Positions 8,394 through 15,573 of a stretch of DNA of 61,057 nt are shown in pieces (within the stretch, counting starts at the first letter, position 1; each line of letters opens with the position of its first letter). Position numbers and translations under genes: made by a program. Where the stretch lies: positions 1 through 61,057 of the forward strand of contig NZ_JADEWT010000026.1 in the NCBI RefSeq assembly GCF_015207505.1, read 5' to 3'. Under the pieces are notes generated by a model. That model saw only the letters and a list, made by a program, of their open reading frames with translations, made no database searches and had not been told where the DNA came from. The DNA is from Tychonema sp. LEGE 06208 (GTDB taxonomy: Bacteria > Cyanobacteriota > Cyanobacteriia > Cyanobacteriales > Microcoleaceae).

Positions 8394-8514
8394 TATATAG
8401 CGGTTCTCAGAAAGATGAGGTATGCCCACGGTGGCCTATGCTCTATGCCCACGGAGGCCTATGCCCTATGCCCTATGTCGGACATACCTCACCTTTACGA
8501 GAAAGGCTATATAT
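8394..8514. repeat. Paired-arm repeat element, copy 2
   Basis: Left arm TATATAGCGGTTCTCAGAAA plus GATGAGGTATGCCC; right arm CATACCTCACC and GAGAAAGGCTATATA. The core alternates CCTATGC and CCCACGG(T/A)GG units. The last bases of the element supply the stop codon (8507-8509) of the RelE-like toxin gene. Confidence 0.8.
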
Positions 8515-8833
8515 CTGAAAGTTTTTCTAGGATAGAGTAAATGTCTTTTTTGTCACCATCTTTACGTCTCCCCAGTCCTACAACAACAACCATAACTCGC
8601 TCTTGCTCGACTTTGTAAACAATGCGATAGCGCTGTCCAACGGCTCGGATACTGCGAAATCCAGATAAGTTATCAACAAGCGCTTTGCCTTGCTTCTCTG
8701 GTTCAATTTTGAGTTTATCGATGCGATCGCGCAGTTTCTCCTGTTCTCGTCTATCTTTGACTTCCGCCAACATTTCCAGGGCCAACGGCGTAAGTTGGAT
8801 TTCGTATTCGATTGAATTTGCTTCGCCTTTCAT
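8507..8833 (-). CDS. RelE/ParE-superfamily toxin
   Basis: Toxin of a type II toxin-antitoxin pair, 108 residues; RelE/ParE-fold proteins cleave mRNA at the ribosome or poison gyrase. Diagnostic stretch GFRSIRAVGQRYRIVYKVEQERVMVVVVGLGRRKDGDKKDIY (residues 58-99) matches the family core beta sheet, with the conserved R..YRI..K..... V.VV.(G/I)..R pattern. The start overlaps the antitoxin stop by 4 nt, so the two are translationally coupled. The final codons and the stop come from a dispersed repeat, meaning the tail may be altered relative to its ancestors. Confidence 0.85.
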   Translation of the reverse strand: MKGEANSIEYEIQLTPLALEMLAEVKDRREQEKLRDRIDKLKIEPEKQGKALVDNLSGFRSIRAVGQRYRIVYKVEQERVMVVVVGLGRRKDGDKKDIYSILEKLSDI

Positions 8834-9093
8834 AGTCCCAGTTTTGCCTTAGCATTTTCCCAGGAAACAGTTTTGCCTTCGTCTGCTTGGGTGATGCTTT
8901 GGCGAAGTTTGGTAACGAATTCAATATCGGTGAGAATATCCAAGGTTTCGAGGAGTTCAGTCAAATAGTTGTAGCTGATTGCCGCCATAACGGGAACACC
9001 ATCTTGAGTGATCACGATCGGCTGATCGGTGAGTTCTTGAAGTAGGTTGGGAAGCTGCTGCTGTGCTTGGGCAATGGTGAGTCGTTTGGACAT
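8830..9093 (-). CDS. Phd/YefM-type antitoxin
   Basis: Antitoxin that binds and neutralises the downstream RelE-like toxin and represses the operon. The N-terminal DNA-binding domain is typical: SKRLTIAQAQQQLPNLLQEL then PIVITQDGVPVMAAISYNYLTELLETL. The C-terminal tail (residues 60-87, rich in Asp/Glu and ending WENAKAKLGL) is the expected toxin-wrapping segment. ATG 9093 is preferred over an in-frame TTG at 9108 because it gives the normal length. Coupled to the toxin by a 4-nt overlap. Confidence 0.85.
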   Translation of the reverse strand: MSKRLTIAQAQQQLPNLLQELTDQPIVITQDGVPVMAAISYNYLTELLETLDILTDIEFVTKLRQSITQADEGKTVSWENAKAKLGL

Positions 9094-9184
9094 GGCTGTA
9101 TTTGACAACTTGAATTAAGATTATGAGCATTAAAGCAATACTAATTTTAATTTAGCACCTGGGTTCAAATAGGACGTATCAATT

Positions 9185-9218
9185 AAAAACCCGGTTTCTG
9201 GGGAGAAACCGGGTTTTT
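9185..9218 (-). terminator. Terminator made from an AAACCCGGTTT pair
   Basis: AAAAACCCGGTTTCT (9185-9199) and AGAAACCGGGTTTTT (9204-9218) form a perfect 15-bp stem with a GGGG/CCCC loop, 42 bp after the stop of the minus-strand pentapeptide gene, ending in a T-run on that strand. Confidence 0.85.
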
Positions 9219-9260
9219 TAACTGGAAAAGGGTGCTTTGCATTCTTTCTTTAAAAAGAGT

Positions 9261-9701
9261 TTACTGGTCGTAGCTGCCGCCGACACCGATTTTGGTATTG
9301 TAGATTTTGGCATCAGTAATGGTCATATCTTCCATTGATGCACCGGATACGTCGGCGGTGTTGATGATGGCTGCGGTCAGATTTGCCCGATCGAGGTCTG
9401 CATCATTTAAACTGGCGTTAGTCAAGAAAACTGCGGTTAAGTTAGCACCAGTCAAGTTAGCCGCCGTCAAGTCAGCACCTTCGAGGTTAGCGCGATAGAG
9501 GTTAGCACCTTGCAAATTTGCTTCTCTCAAATCTGCACCAATTAAATGAGCCCCGGTCAAATCTGCTCCAGACAAGTCGCACTGAAAACATTGGCCGGTT
9601 GACAGTAACTGTTTTACTTGAGCCGGATTTTCGGCACGGGTTGGGCCGGCGAACAGTAAGGGAGCAATTAAAAGAGTTGCGGTTAATAGATGGCGTTTCA
9701 T
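9261..9701 (-). CDS. Secreted pentapeptide-repeat protein
   Basis: A 146-residue exported pentapeptide-repeat protein. Residues 1-23 form a signal peptide (KRHLLTATLLIAPLLFAG, cleavage near TRA-EN). A CQFC-like pair (TGQCFQCDLSGADL) precedes about fifteen A(D/N)LxX repeats from residue 42 to 135, enough for a short right-handed quadrilateral beta-helix. Such single-domain proteins are common in cyanobacterial periplasm and lumen; a function is not established. Monocistronic with a strong terminator. Confidence 0.88.
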   Translation of the reverse strand: MKRHLLTATLLIAPLLFAGPTRAENPAQVKQLLSTGQCFQCDLSGADLTGAHLIGADLREANLQGANLYRANLEGADLTAANLTGANLTAVFLTNASLNDADLDRANLTAAIINTADVSGASMEDMTITDAKIYNTKIGVGGSYDQ

Positions 9702-10205
9702 ATTTTTTTCCTCTGCCTATTATGTGTTTAAGTTCTACTGTTTATATCTACAATTTTACCACGGTTGTTTTCGCAACTTGCAATCTAAATCACATATCTA
9801 CTGTGATATCGATTGCCTCTGACAGCGCACAGATGGTTTCCTAAAGCTCGCAAAATTTAATGTCGCAAAACTTAACAATGCCAAACTTTAAGACAATGCT
9901 TTTTTGTAGTAACATATTCTATATTAGCCAAAATCGTCCGTAAATGTGTCTTTCTAAAGAAGGATCTGATTGATAACGCGATCGATCGTTGTAGCAGGTA
10001 ACTCGATCGCCAAAAAAATCAAAACCAACACACTATTTTTAATAAAAGTGTCACGAGACTCAAAATTTAACTTAAAATAAAGATCGGCTTATAACTTTGT
10101 AGGTAGAGCTAGAGCCGTCACCGGCCTGCTACCGGGCAAAACAACAGGTGCATTTTTTACAAGAAATTTTTATGCTGTCTCAGCAGCGCTGTAAAACTCC
10201 AGCTA
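9702..10205. other. Gene-free spacer upstream of the GGDEF/EAL gene
   Basis: About 500 bp with no convincing frame, AT-rich, separating divergent promoters for the pentapeptide gene and the large signalling gene. Near 10104-10136 a small hairpin-forming stretch occurs (GTAG ... GCCG TCAC CGGC ... CTAC), about 75 bp before the proposed start. No recognised riboswitch. Confidence 0.4.
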
Positions 10206-13200
10206 GTGCTTGGAAAGCAGGGCTTTTTTGGAATGTCGCAGAGCCAGCGCGATCGCAAAAATCTATTAAATATGTTCAAAAACGATTCCTCCAAGTATCT
10301 GCCGACTTTAGATCGAGTAATTGACCGCTCCCCCTTGACAGTTGGGCCAGATACCCCATTAGCAGAAGTAATTACGCTCATGGGCCAACAGCGCCCGACT
10401 TGTCCTCTAAACGCAGATATTCCCACAACCAATCTCTACCAGCAGCTAACAGAAATTGCCGATCCGCACACCTCAAACATCCTCAGAGATGCCAGAGGGA
10501 TCTGCGTCTTTGTGGTGCAAACATCTCTAGAAAAATCAAACTGGCAATCTGCTCAAAATTGTCAATTACAAGGAATTTTTACCGAGAGAGATCTCGTCGA
10601 TTTGATTGCTTCCGGCAAAAATTTAAAAAATGTTACGATCGCAGAAGTGATGCGACAGCCGACGGCAACGCTGACAAATGATGAAGATCGAGACATTTTT
10701 AGCGCCCTAATTCTGCTTAGCCAACATAAAATTCACCACCTGCCAGTATTAGATCGCAGCGGTCAACTCCTAGGAGTAATTACCCCCGAAAGTATTCGCC
10801 AAGCAATGGTGCAACCGGCAAATATCTTAAAAATGCACAGCGTCAAAGAAGTAATGACCGCAGAAGTGATTCAAGCGCCTCGCTCAGCGTCTGTTCTGAG
10901 TTTAGCTGAGTTGATGGCGCAGCACCGCGTTAGCTGCGTGGTAATTACAGAATCCAGAGAGTTATCGATGAATTTGCCGTTCCCAATTCCCGTAGGTATC
11001 GTCACAGAACGGGATATTGTGGAATTTCAAGCTTTAGATATAGATTTGTCGCAAACGATCGCCCTCACAGTGATGAGTAGCCCCTTATTTAGTCTCAAGC
11101 CAGAAGACTCGCTGTGGGTAGCTCATCAGGAAATGCAGCAGCGTTTAGTCCGCAGGTTGCTAGTAAGGGGCGAACGCGGAGAACTGTTGGGAATAGTTAC
11201 TCAAAGTAGCTTGCTGCGCGTGCTCGATCCGATGGAAATGTCCGGGGCGATCGATCTGCTGCACGATTTAGTCGCACAACAAACTAGCGAATTGCAAAAA
11301 GCGATTGTCTCCCTCAGCTTGACTAACAGCCGGCTGGAAACGGAAATCGCTACCCGCCAGCAGGCCGAGGTGCGGCTGCAACTCCTAGAATCGGCCGTAG
11401 TTAACGCTAACGATGCGATCGTGATTATGGATGCGGGAAACAGCGATATCTCCGATCCCGCCATCATATACGTCAACGAAGCTTTTACCCAAATGACCGG
11501 CTATCAGCCCGAAGAAATTATCGGCCAAACACCCAGTTGTCTGCGCGGGCCCGACAGCGACGGCGCTCAAGTTGCCAAAATTCGCCGCGCTTTCTCTCGC
11601 CTTGAACCGCTGCGCTTGGAATTGATCAACTACCGCAAAGACGGTTCTACTTATTGGGTGGAACTTAACAGCGTACCCGTTGCTGACGAGTTGGGGAAAG
11701 TCACCCACTGGATATCCGTGCAGCGAGATATTAGCGATCGCAAGCGCATGGAACAAGCATTTTTTGAGGAAAAAGAACTCGCTCAAGTTACTCTACAATC
11801 GATCGGCGATGCCGTAATTGCTACTGACAGCAACGGCTGCATTTCTACCCTCAATCCAGTTGCTGAACAACTCACCGGTTGGTCAACCTCGGAAGCAAGA
11901 GGTTTGCCCCTCGCCAGCGTGCTGAGAATAGTTGACGAAACTACCCGGATGCCGATCGAAAATATCGCCGAAATCGCTTTGTACGAAGGTCGAATCGTTG
12001 ACCAAGGAAACAACAGCTTGCTGATTGCTCGCCACAACCGCGAATTTGCGATCGACCACTGCGTCGCCCCCATCCACGCCAGCAACGACCAAATTATCGG
12101 GGCCGTCGTTGTGTTCCGAGATGTCACCCAAGTGCGAACTCAAGCGCGGCAGCTAACCTGGCAGGCAACTCACGACCCCTTGACGCAATTGGTCAACCGC
12201 CGCGAATTTGAATATCAGCTAGAACACGCCCTGCACAGCGCTCAAGGTTACGGCGAAGAACACGTAATGCTTTACCTCGATCTCGATCGCTTCAAAATAG
12301 TTAACGACACAGCAGGTCACGTTGCAGGCGACGAACTGCTCCGCCAAGTCAGCCAGCTATTTAAAAGCAATATCCGCAAAACCGATATTTTGGCGCGTCT
12401 CGGCGGCGATGAGTTTGCTGTACTCCTGTACAATTGCCCCCCAGAACAGGGCTTAGATGTTGCAAAATTGCTGCTGCAAAGCATTCAAAAATTCCGGTTT
12501 GGGTGGCAGGACAAAACTTTTTCGATCGGCGTTAGTATCGGTTTGGTGGCAATTAATCGCAAAACAACATCGACATCTGCGGTGTTGAGCGCGGTCGATC
12601 TAGCCTGCTATGCTGCTAAAAATAAAGGCCGCAACCGGGTGCAGATTTATCGATCGGGCGATCGGGAATTAATCAAACAGCACGGCGAAACCCAGTGGGT
12701 AGTGCAAATTAATCAAGCTTTAGAAGAGAATCGCTTGCGCTTGTACTCTCAGCCGATCGTACATTTGCTCAACCCGTCAGCCACCGGCATCCACTGCGAA
12801 ATCCTGCTGCGCCTCCAGCTTGCAAACGGTCAGTTAGTGTCGCCGATGGCGTTTATTCCCGCCGCCGAACGCTACAACTTGATGCAGGCGATCGATCGCT
12901 GGGTAATTCGCACTTTATTTAGCAACTTATCTCAATTATTTACAGCCAATTTATTAGTCCAAAACCCAGAAGCAGAAAGCGCTCGAATTGTTACCTTACC
13001 TGCTGGATCTCCCCACTCTAATTCACAATCCTCCTTTGGCAAATATCCCACCCTTTATGCAATCAACCTTTCTGGCGACAGCATCAACCAAGAAAAGTTG
13101 ATCGAGTTTATTCAGGAGCAGTTTTCTATCCATCAAATACCGCCACAAATAATTTGCTTTGAAATTACCGAAACTGTGGCGATCGCCAATCTCAGCAAAG

Positions 13201-13598
13201 CAGCAAGCTTAATTTGGAAACTCAAAGAACTCGGCTGCAAGTTTGCCTTAGACGACTTCGGCAGCGGGATGTCTTCCTTTGCTTACCTGAAAAGCTTGCC
13301 CGTTGATTATATCAAAATTGATGGTAATTTTATTAAAAATATCACAGATAATCCTATTGATATCGCAATGGTGGAAGCTATCACCAAAATTGCTCACGTC
13401 ATGGGAATTAAAACTATTGCCGAGTATGTCGAAAATCAAGCGATTATGGATAAGATCAAGGAACTTGGGGTAGATTACGCTCAAGGTTATTTCTTGGGAA
13501 AACCCCAACCCTGTAACTTTACATCTCCTCATATAGAGGAAGTATTGGAAGATTTTCAGGTTAATCCTCTAACTTTGGAAGCAAAGTTAGCTTCTTAA
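10206..13598 (+). CDS. CBS-PAS-PAS-GGDEF-EAL signalling protein
   Basis: A 1130-residue cytosolic protein for cyclic-di-GMP turnover. In order: two CBS pairs (about residues 30-345; typical HHLPVLDRSGQLLGVIT), a coiled linker, PAS 1 (about 390-515), PAS 2 (about 522-648), GGDEF (motif GGDEF at 733-737, so synthase activity is possible) and EAL. The EAL motif reads EIL at 865-867, but the other phosphodiesterase signatures are present (DDFGSG at 1016-1021, IKIDGNFI, GYFLGKPQP). PAS 1 is LOV-like (GQTPSCLRGPDSD) but lacks the photoactive Cys position. GTG 10206 is the outermost start; ATG 10233 or 10272 are alternatives. CBS domains suggest adenylate sensing. Confidence 0.93.
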   Translation: MLGKQGFFGMSQSQRDRKNLLNMFKNDSSKYLPTLDRVIDRSPLTVGPDTPLAEVITLMGQQRPTCPLNADIPTTNLYQQLTEIADPHTSNILRDARGICVFVVQTSLEKSNWQSAQNCQLQGIFTERDLVDLIASGKNLKNVTIAEVMRQPTATLTNDEDRDIFSALILLSQHKIHHLPVLDRSGQLLGVITPESIRQAMVQPANILKMHSVKEVMTAEVIQAPRSASVLSLAELMAQHRVSCVVITESRELSMNLPFPIPVGIVTERDIVEFQALDIDLSQTIALTVMSSPLFSLKPEDSLWVAHQEMQQRLVRRLLVRGERGELLGIVTQSSLLRVLDPMEMSGAIDLLHDLVAQQTSELQKAIVSLSLTNSRLETEIATRQQAEVRLQLLESAVVNANDAIVIMDAGNSDISDPAIIYVNEAFTQMTGYQPEEIIGQTPSCLRGPDSDGAQVAKIRRAFSRLEPLRLELINYRKDGSTYWVELNSVPVADELGKVTHWISVQRDISDRKRMEQAFFEEKELAQVTLQSIGDAVIATDSNGCISTLNPVAEQLTGWSTSEARGLPLASVLRIVDETTRMPIENIAEIALYEGRIVDQGNNSLLIARHNREFAIDHCVAPIHASNDQIIGAVVVFRDVTQVRTQARQLTWQATHDPLTQLVNRREFEYQLEHALHSAQGYGEEHVMLYLDLDRFKIVNDTAGHVAGDELLRQVSQLFKSNIRKTDILARLGGDEFAVLLYNCPPEQGLDVAKLLLQSIQKFRFGWQDKTFSIGVSIGLVAINRKTTSTSAVLSAVDLACYAAKNKGRNRVQIYRSGDRELIKQHGETQWVVQINQALEENRLRLYSQPIVHLLNPSATGIHCEILLRLQLANGQLVSPMAFIPAAERYNLMQAIDRWVIRTLFSNLSQLFTANLLVQNPEAESARIVTLPAGSPHSNSQSSFGKYPTLYAINLSGDSINQEKLIEFIQEQFSIHQIPPQIICFEITETVAIANLSKAASLIWKLKELGCKFALDDFGSGMSSFAYLKSLPVDYIKIDGNFIKNITDNPIDIAMVEAITKIAHVMGIKTIAEYVENQAIMDKIKELGVDYAQGYFLGKPQPCNFTSPHIEEVLEDFQVNPLTLEAKLAS

Positions 13599-13656
13599 AA
13601 ATGGAAGTTTGGCAACAAATTTTTTAGCAAATTTAACGGATGTAATGAACACCTAT

Positions 13657-13764
13657 TATAGCCTTTCAAGCGAAAGATGAGGTAATGTCGGGCATAGGGC
13701 ATAGGGCATAGGGCATAGGGCATAGGGCATAGGGCATACCTCACTTTTTTGAGAAAGGCTATAC
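13657..13764. repeat. Paired-arm repeat element, copy 3, with seven GGGCATA units
   Basis: Left arm TATAGCCTTTCAAGC and GAAAGATGAGGTAATG; right arm CATACCTCACTTTTTTGAG and AAAGGCTATA. The core is exactly seven tandem GGGCATA units (13690-13738). It is the simplest copy of the family. Confidence 0.85.
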
Positions 13765-13914
13765 ATTCATTCGAGATCATTTTTTTATATTATCTGCGTC
13801 TATCAGTCTTAATTTGCCTGGCATCTGCAGTTGACATATCAATTAAATAAAGATTTATGCAATAAGTCTAGAAAAGAAGCAAAAGGCAAAAAGGAAAAGG
13901 CAGATTTTAATTGT

Positions 13915-14191
13915 GATATCATATCAAATCCGGTAGTATCGGAATTATTCATATCTCTATTCTCTCTCTCTGTGTCCTCTGTGTTCTCTGCGGTTAAATC
14001 ATTCCGATGCAACCGGAAACGATATCAATTCCCAATTCCCAATAACAACTACCAACTAACAACTGCCAAATAATAACTGCCAAATAATAACTAAGAGGGC
14101 GGGCACGCACCATCCACCGCCCCTACTGCCAACTAACAACTAACAACTAACAACTGCCAACTAACAACTGCCAACTACCAACTGCCAACTA
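13915..14191. repeat. Repeat-filled spacer before sipA
   Basis: About 13915-14027 is bounded by GATATCATATCAAATCCGG and CAACCGGAAACGATATC and contains a pyrimidine tract (TCTCTGTGTCCTCTGTG) and CGGTTAAATCATTCCGATG. From 14030 to 14205 follow AACTACC/AACTAAC/AACTGCC heptamers in a long array, running into the 3' end of sipA. No gene seen in 13599-14191. Confidence 0.7.
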
Positions 14192-14413
14192 TCAACTGTC
14201 AACTGCTTCTATGTACTGACTGTCTAACAGAAAAGCACCTTTTTCAAAGCGAATGCCCCAATAATTGCCGGGACGCCGATCGAGTACAACACCCTCAGCG
14301 CCGATCGCAATTAAATTTGCAGGCCGCAGCATCGGCATCGGTTCAGCAGTTTTCACGTAGGGCGGCATCGCCACAACTCGGACTTTTTGACCGACAGTAA
14401 ATTCTTTTTCCAT
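14192..14413 (-). CDS. sipA: SipA-type regulator (DUF3148)
   Basis: Small (73 residues) SH3-like protein of the DUF3148 family; in cyanobacteria SipA binds the histidine kinase NblS/Hik33 and stimulates it, linking it to high-light and stress control. Recognisable signature: VGQKVRVVAMPPYVKTAEPMPMLRP followed by GAEGVVLDRRPGNYWGIRFEKGAFLLDSQYIE. The 3' end abuts heptamer repeats. Monocistronic. The family assignment rests on the PYxKTAxPMPMLRP and RRPGNYW motifs, which I recognise. Confidence 0.85.
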   Translation of the reverse strand: MEKEFTVGQKVRVVAMPPYVKTAEPMPMLRPANLIAIGAEGVVLDRRPGNYWGIRFEKGAFLLDSQYIEAVDS

Positions 14414-14657
14414 GAGTTTTGCGCCCTAAAAAAACACGGCGATAAAGGAATTTTAACACGGATACGCGGATGGATTTAATTATCTTACTATCTCTCCAAT
14501 GTTATGGAGTTTTACAAGGTTGGATTTATTCTATAAAATCGAACAAATTTCATTCCCCAAGGGGCGGATGGGAAAGGAATATTTGTGTTTAATTGATTAA
14601 TTAGGAATGGATATTACAATGGAATCATGAAGCACGATCGAGGGAATTACGGCAAAA

Positions 14658-14861
14658 TCATTGATATTTTAGGCTGCCATCTTCGTTATATTCAAGTTCA
14701 TGATATTTTCCCCCTAACCCTAAGTCATAAACACATCGTTGGTAGTTTTTGGCTCCCATGTCGAAAGGGTTAGTCCTGTTCAATCTTGCCCATTCAGCTA
14801 TCTTTAGCTGGTTACTTAGCCCTGAAGCATCGGCTACGGTTTTGACAATCCAATCAAACAT
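14658..14861 (-). CDS. Small conserved-looking protein, function unknown
   Basis: A 67-residue hydrophilic protein (MFDWIVKTVADASGLSNQ... ending EYNEDGSLKYQ) that I do not recognise. The sequence composition (Trp, Tyr, balanced charge) is protein-like, and it has a GGGAAAAAATG-type upstream region. Its first codons together with the upstream 25 bp are repeated 74 bp further up, a sign of local duplication. No membrane segment or motif. Confidence 0.5.
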   Translation of the reverse strand: MFDWIVKTVADASGLSNQLKIAEWARLNRTNPFDMGAKNYQRCVYDLGLGGKYHELEYNEDGSLKYQ

Positions 14862-14963
14862 TTTTTCCCTCTAAGCTGTATCTCACTCTAGGTCTCTATA
14901 TTAGCTATATATTCACCACACCGGTTATCAAACATTTTTTTCCTCTAAGCTGTGTCTCACCCC
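14853..14963. repeat. Direct repeat of a start region
   Basis: About 36 bp, ATCAAACATTTTTT..CTCTAAGCTGT.TCTCAC, at 14853-14889 and again at 14927-14962. Both copies contain the ATGTTTGAT start of the preceding minus-strand gene with its upstream leader, so the second copy is a duplicated start without a gene. Confidence 0.75.
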
Positions 14964-15058
14964 TAACTCGGACGATCGCCCGTAACACCCCTGACCGATC
15001 GCGCTACAATTGTCAATTGGGATGAAAACGGCCGATCTAAAAGTAGGGGATAGTTGGT

Positions 15059-15496
15059 ATGGCTACAAGTCGTCGCATTGAGCGCGTAGCTTCAATGATT
15101 AAGCGGGAAGTTAGCCTGATGCTGCTGAACGGCATTAAGGACGATCGGGTAGGTGCAGGTATGGTTAGCGTTACCGATGTAATTGTTTCGGGAGACCTTC
15201 AGCATACCAAAATCTTTGTCAGCATTTACGGTACTGATGAGGCAAAGGCCGAGACTATGGAAGGTTTGAAATCGGCAACTAGCTATGTCCGCAACCAGTT
15301 AGGCCAACGGGTGCAACTGCGCCGGACGCCGGAAGTGATATTTCTCGAAGACCGTTCCCTAGAACGCGGGGATAAAATGCTGATACTGCTAAATCAGCTT
15401 TCTGCCGATCGCAAACCCGGTATGTTTGATGACGAAGAATTGGCGGATGGCAATGAAAATGATGATGATGATGATTTGAAAACAGACGAGGATTAG
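15059..15496 (+). CDS. rbfA: Ribosome-binding factor A
   Basis: Small-subunit maturation factor that binds immature 30S near the 16S rRNA 5' helix. The 145-residue protein has the family N-terminus ([18 protein letters not shown]), the KH-like core [20 protein letters not shown] and the [27 protein letters not shown] block. A Asp/Glu-rich tail (residues 124-145) is typical of cyanobacterial versions. It is followed after 77 bp of AACTGAC heptamers by the GH3 gene in the same orientation. Confidence 0.93.
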   Translation: MATSRRIERVASMIKREVSLMLLNGIKDDRVGAGMVSVTDVIVSGDLQHTKIFVSIYGTDEAKAETMEGLKSATSYVRNQLGQRVQLRRTPEVIFLEDRSLERGDKMLILLNQLSADRKPGMFDDEELADGNENDDDDDLKTDED

Positions 15497-15573
15497 TATC
15501 TGAAGCTAGTCAACCGCCAACTGACAACTGACAACCGCCAACTGACAACTGACAACTGACAACTGACAAATTC

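Noticed and set aside
13690..13738. CRISPR-like or VNTR array of GGGCATA
   Set aside because: Seven uninterrupted 7-bp units with no spacers; treated as the core of a paired-arm element.
14041..14205. CRISPR-like array
   Set aside because: Units are 7-bp direct repeats without 30-bp repeats, spacers or nearby cas genes.
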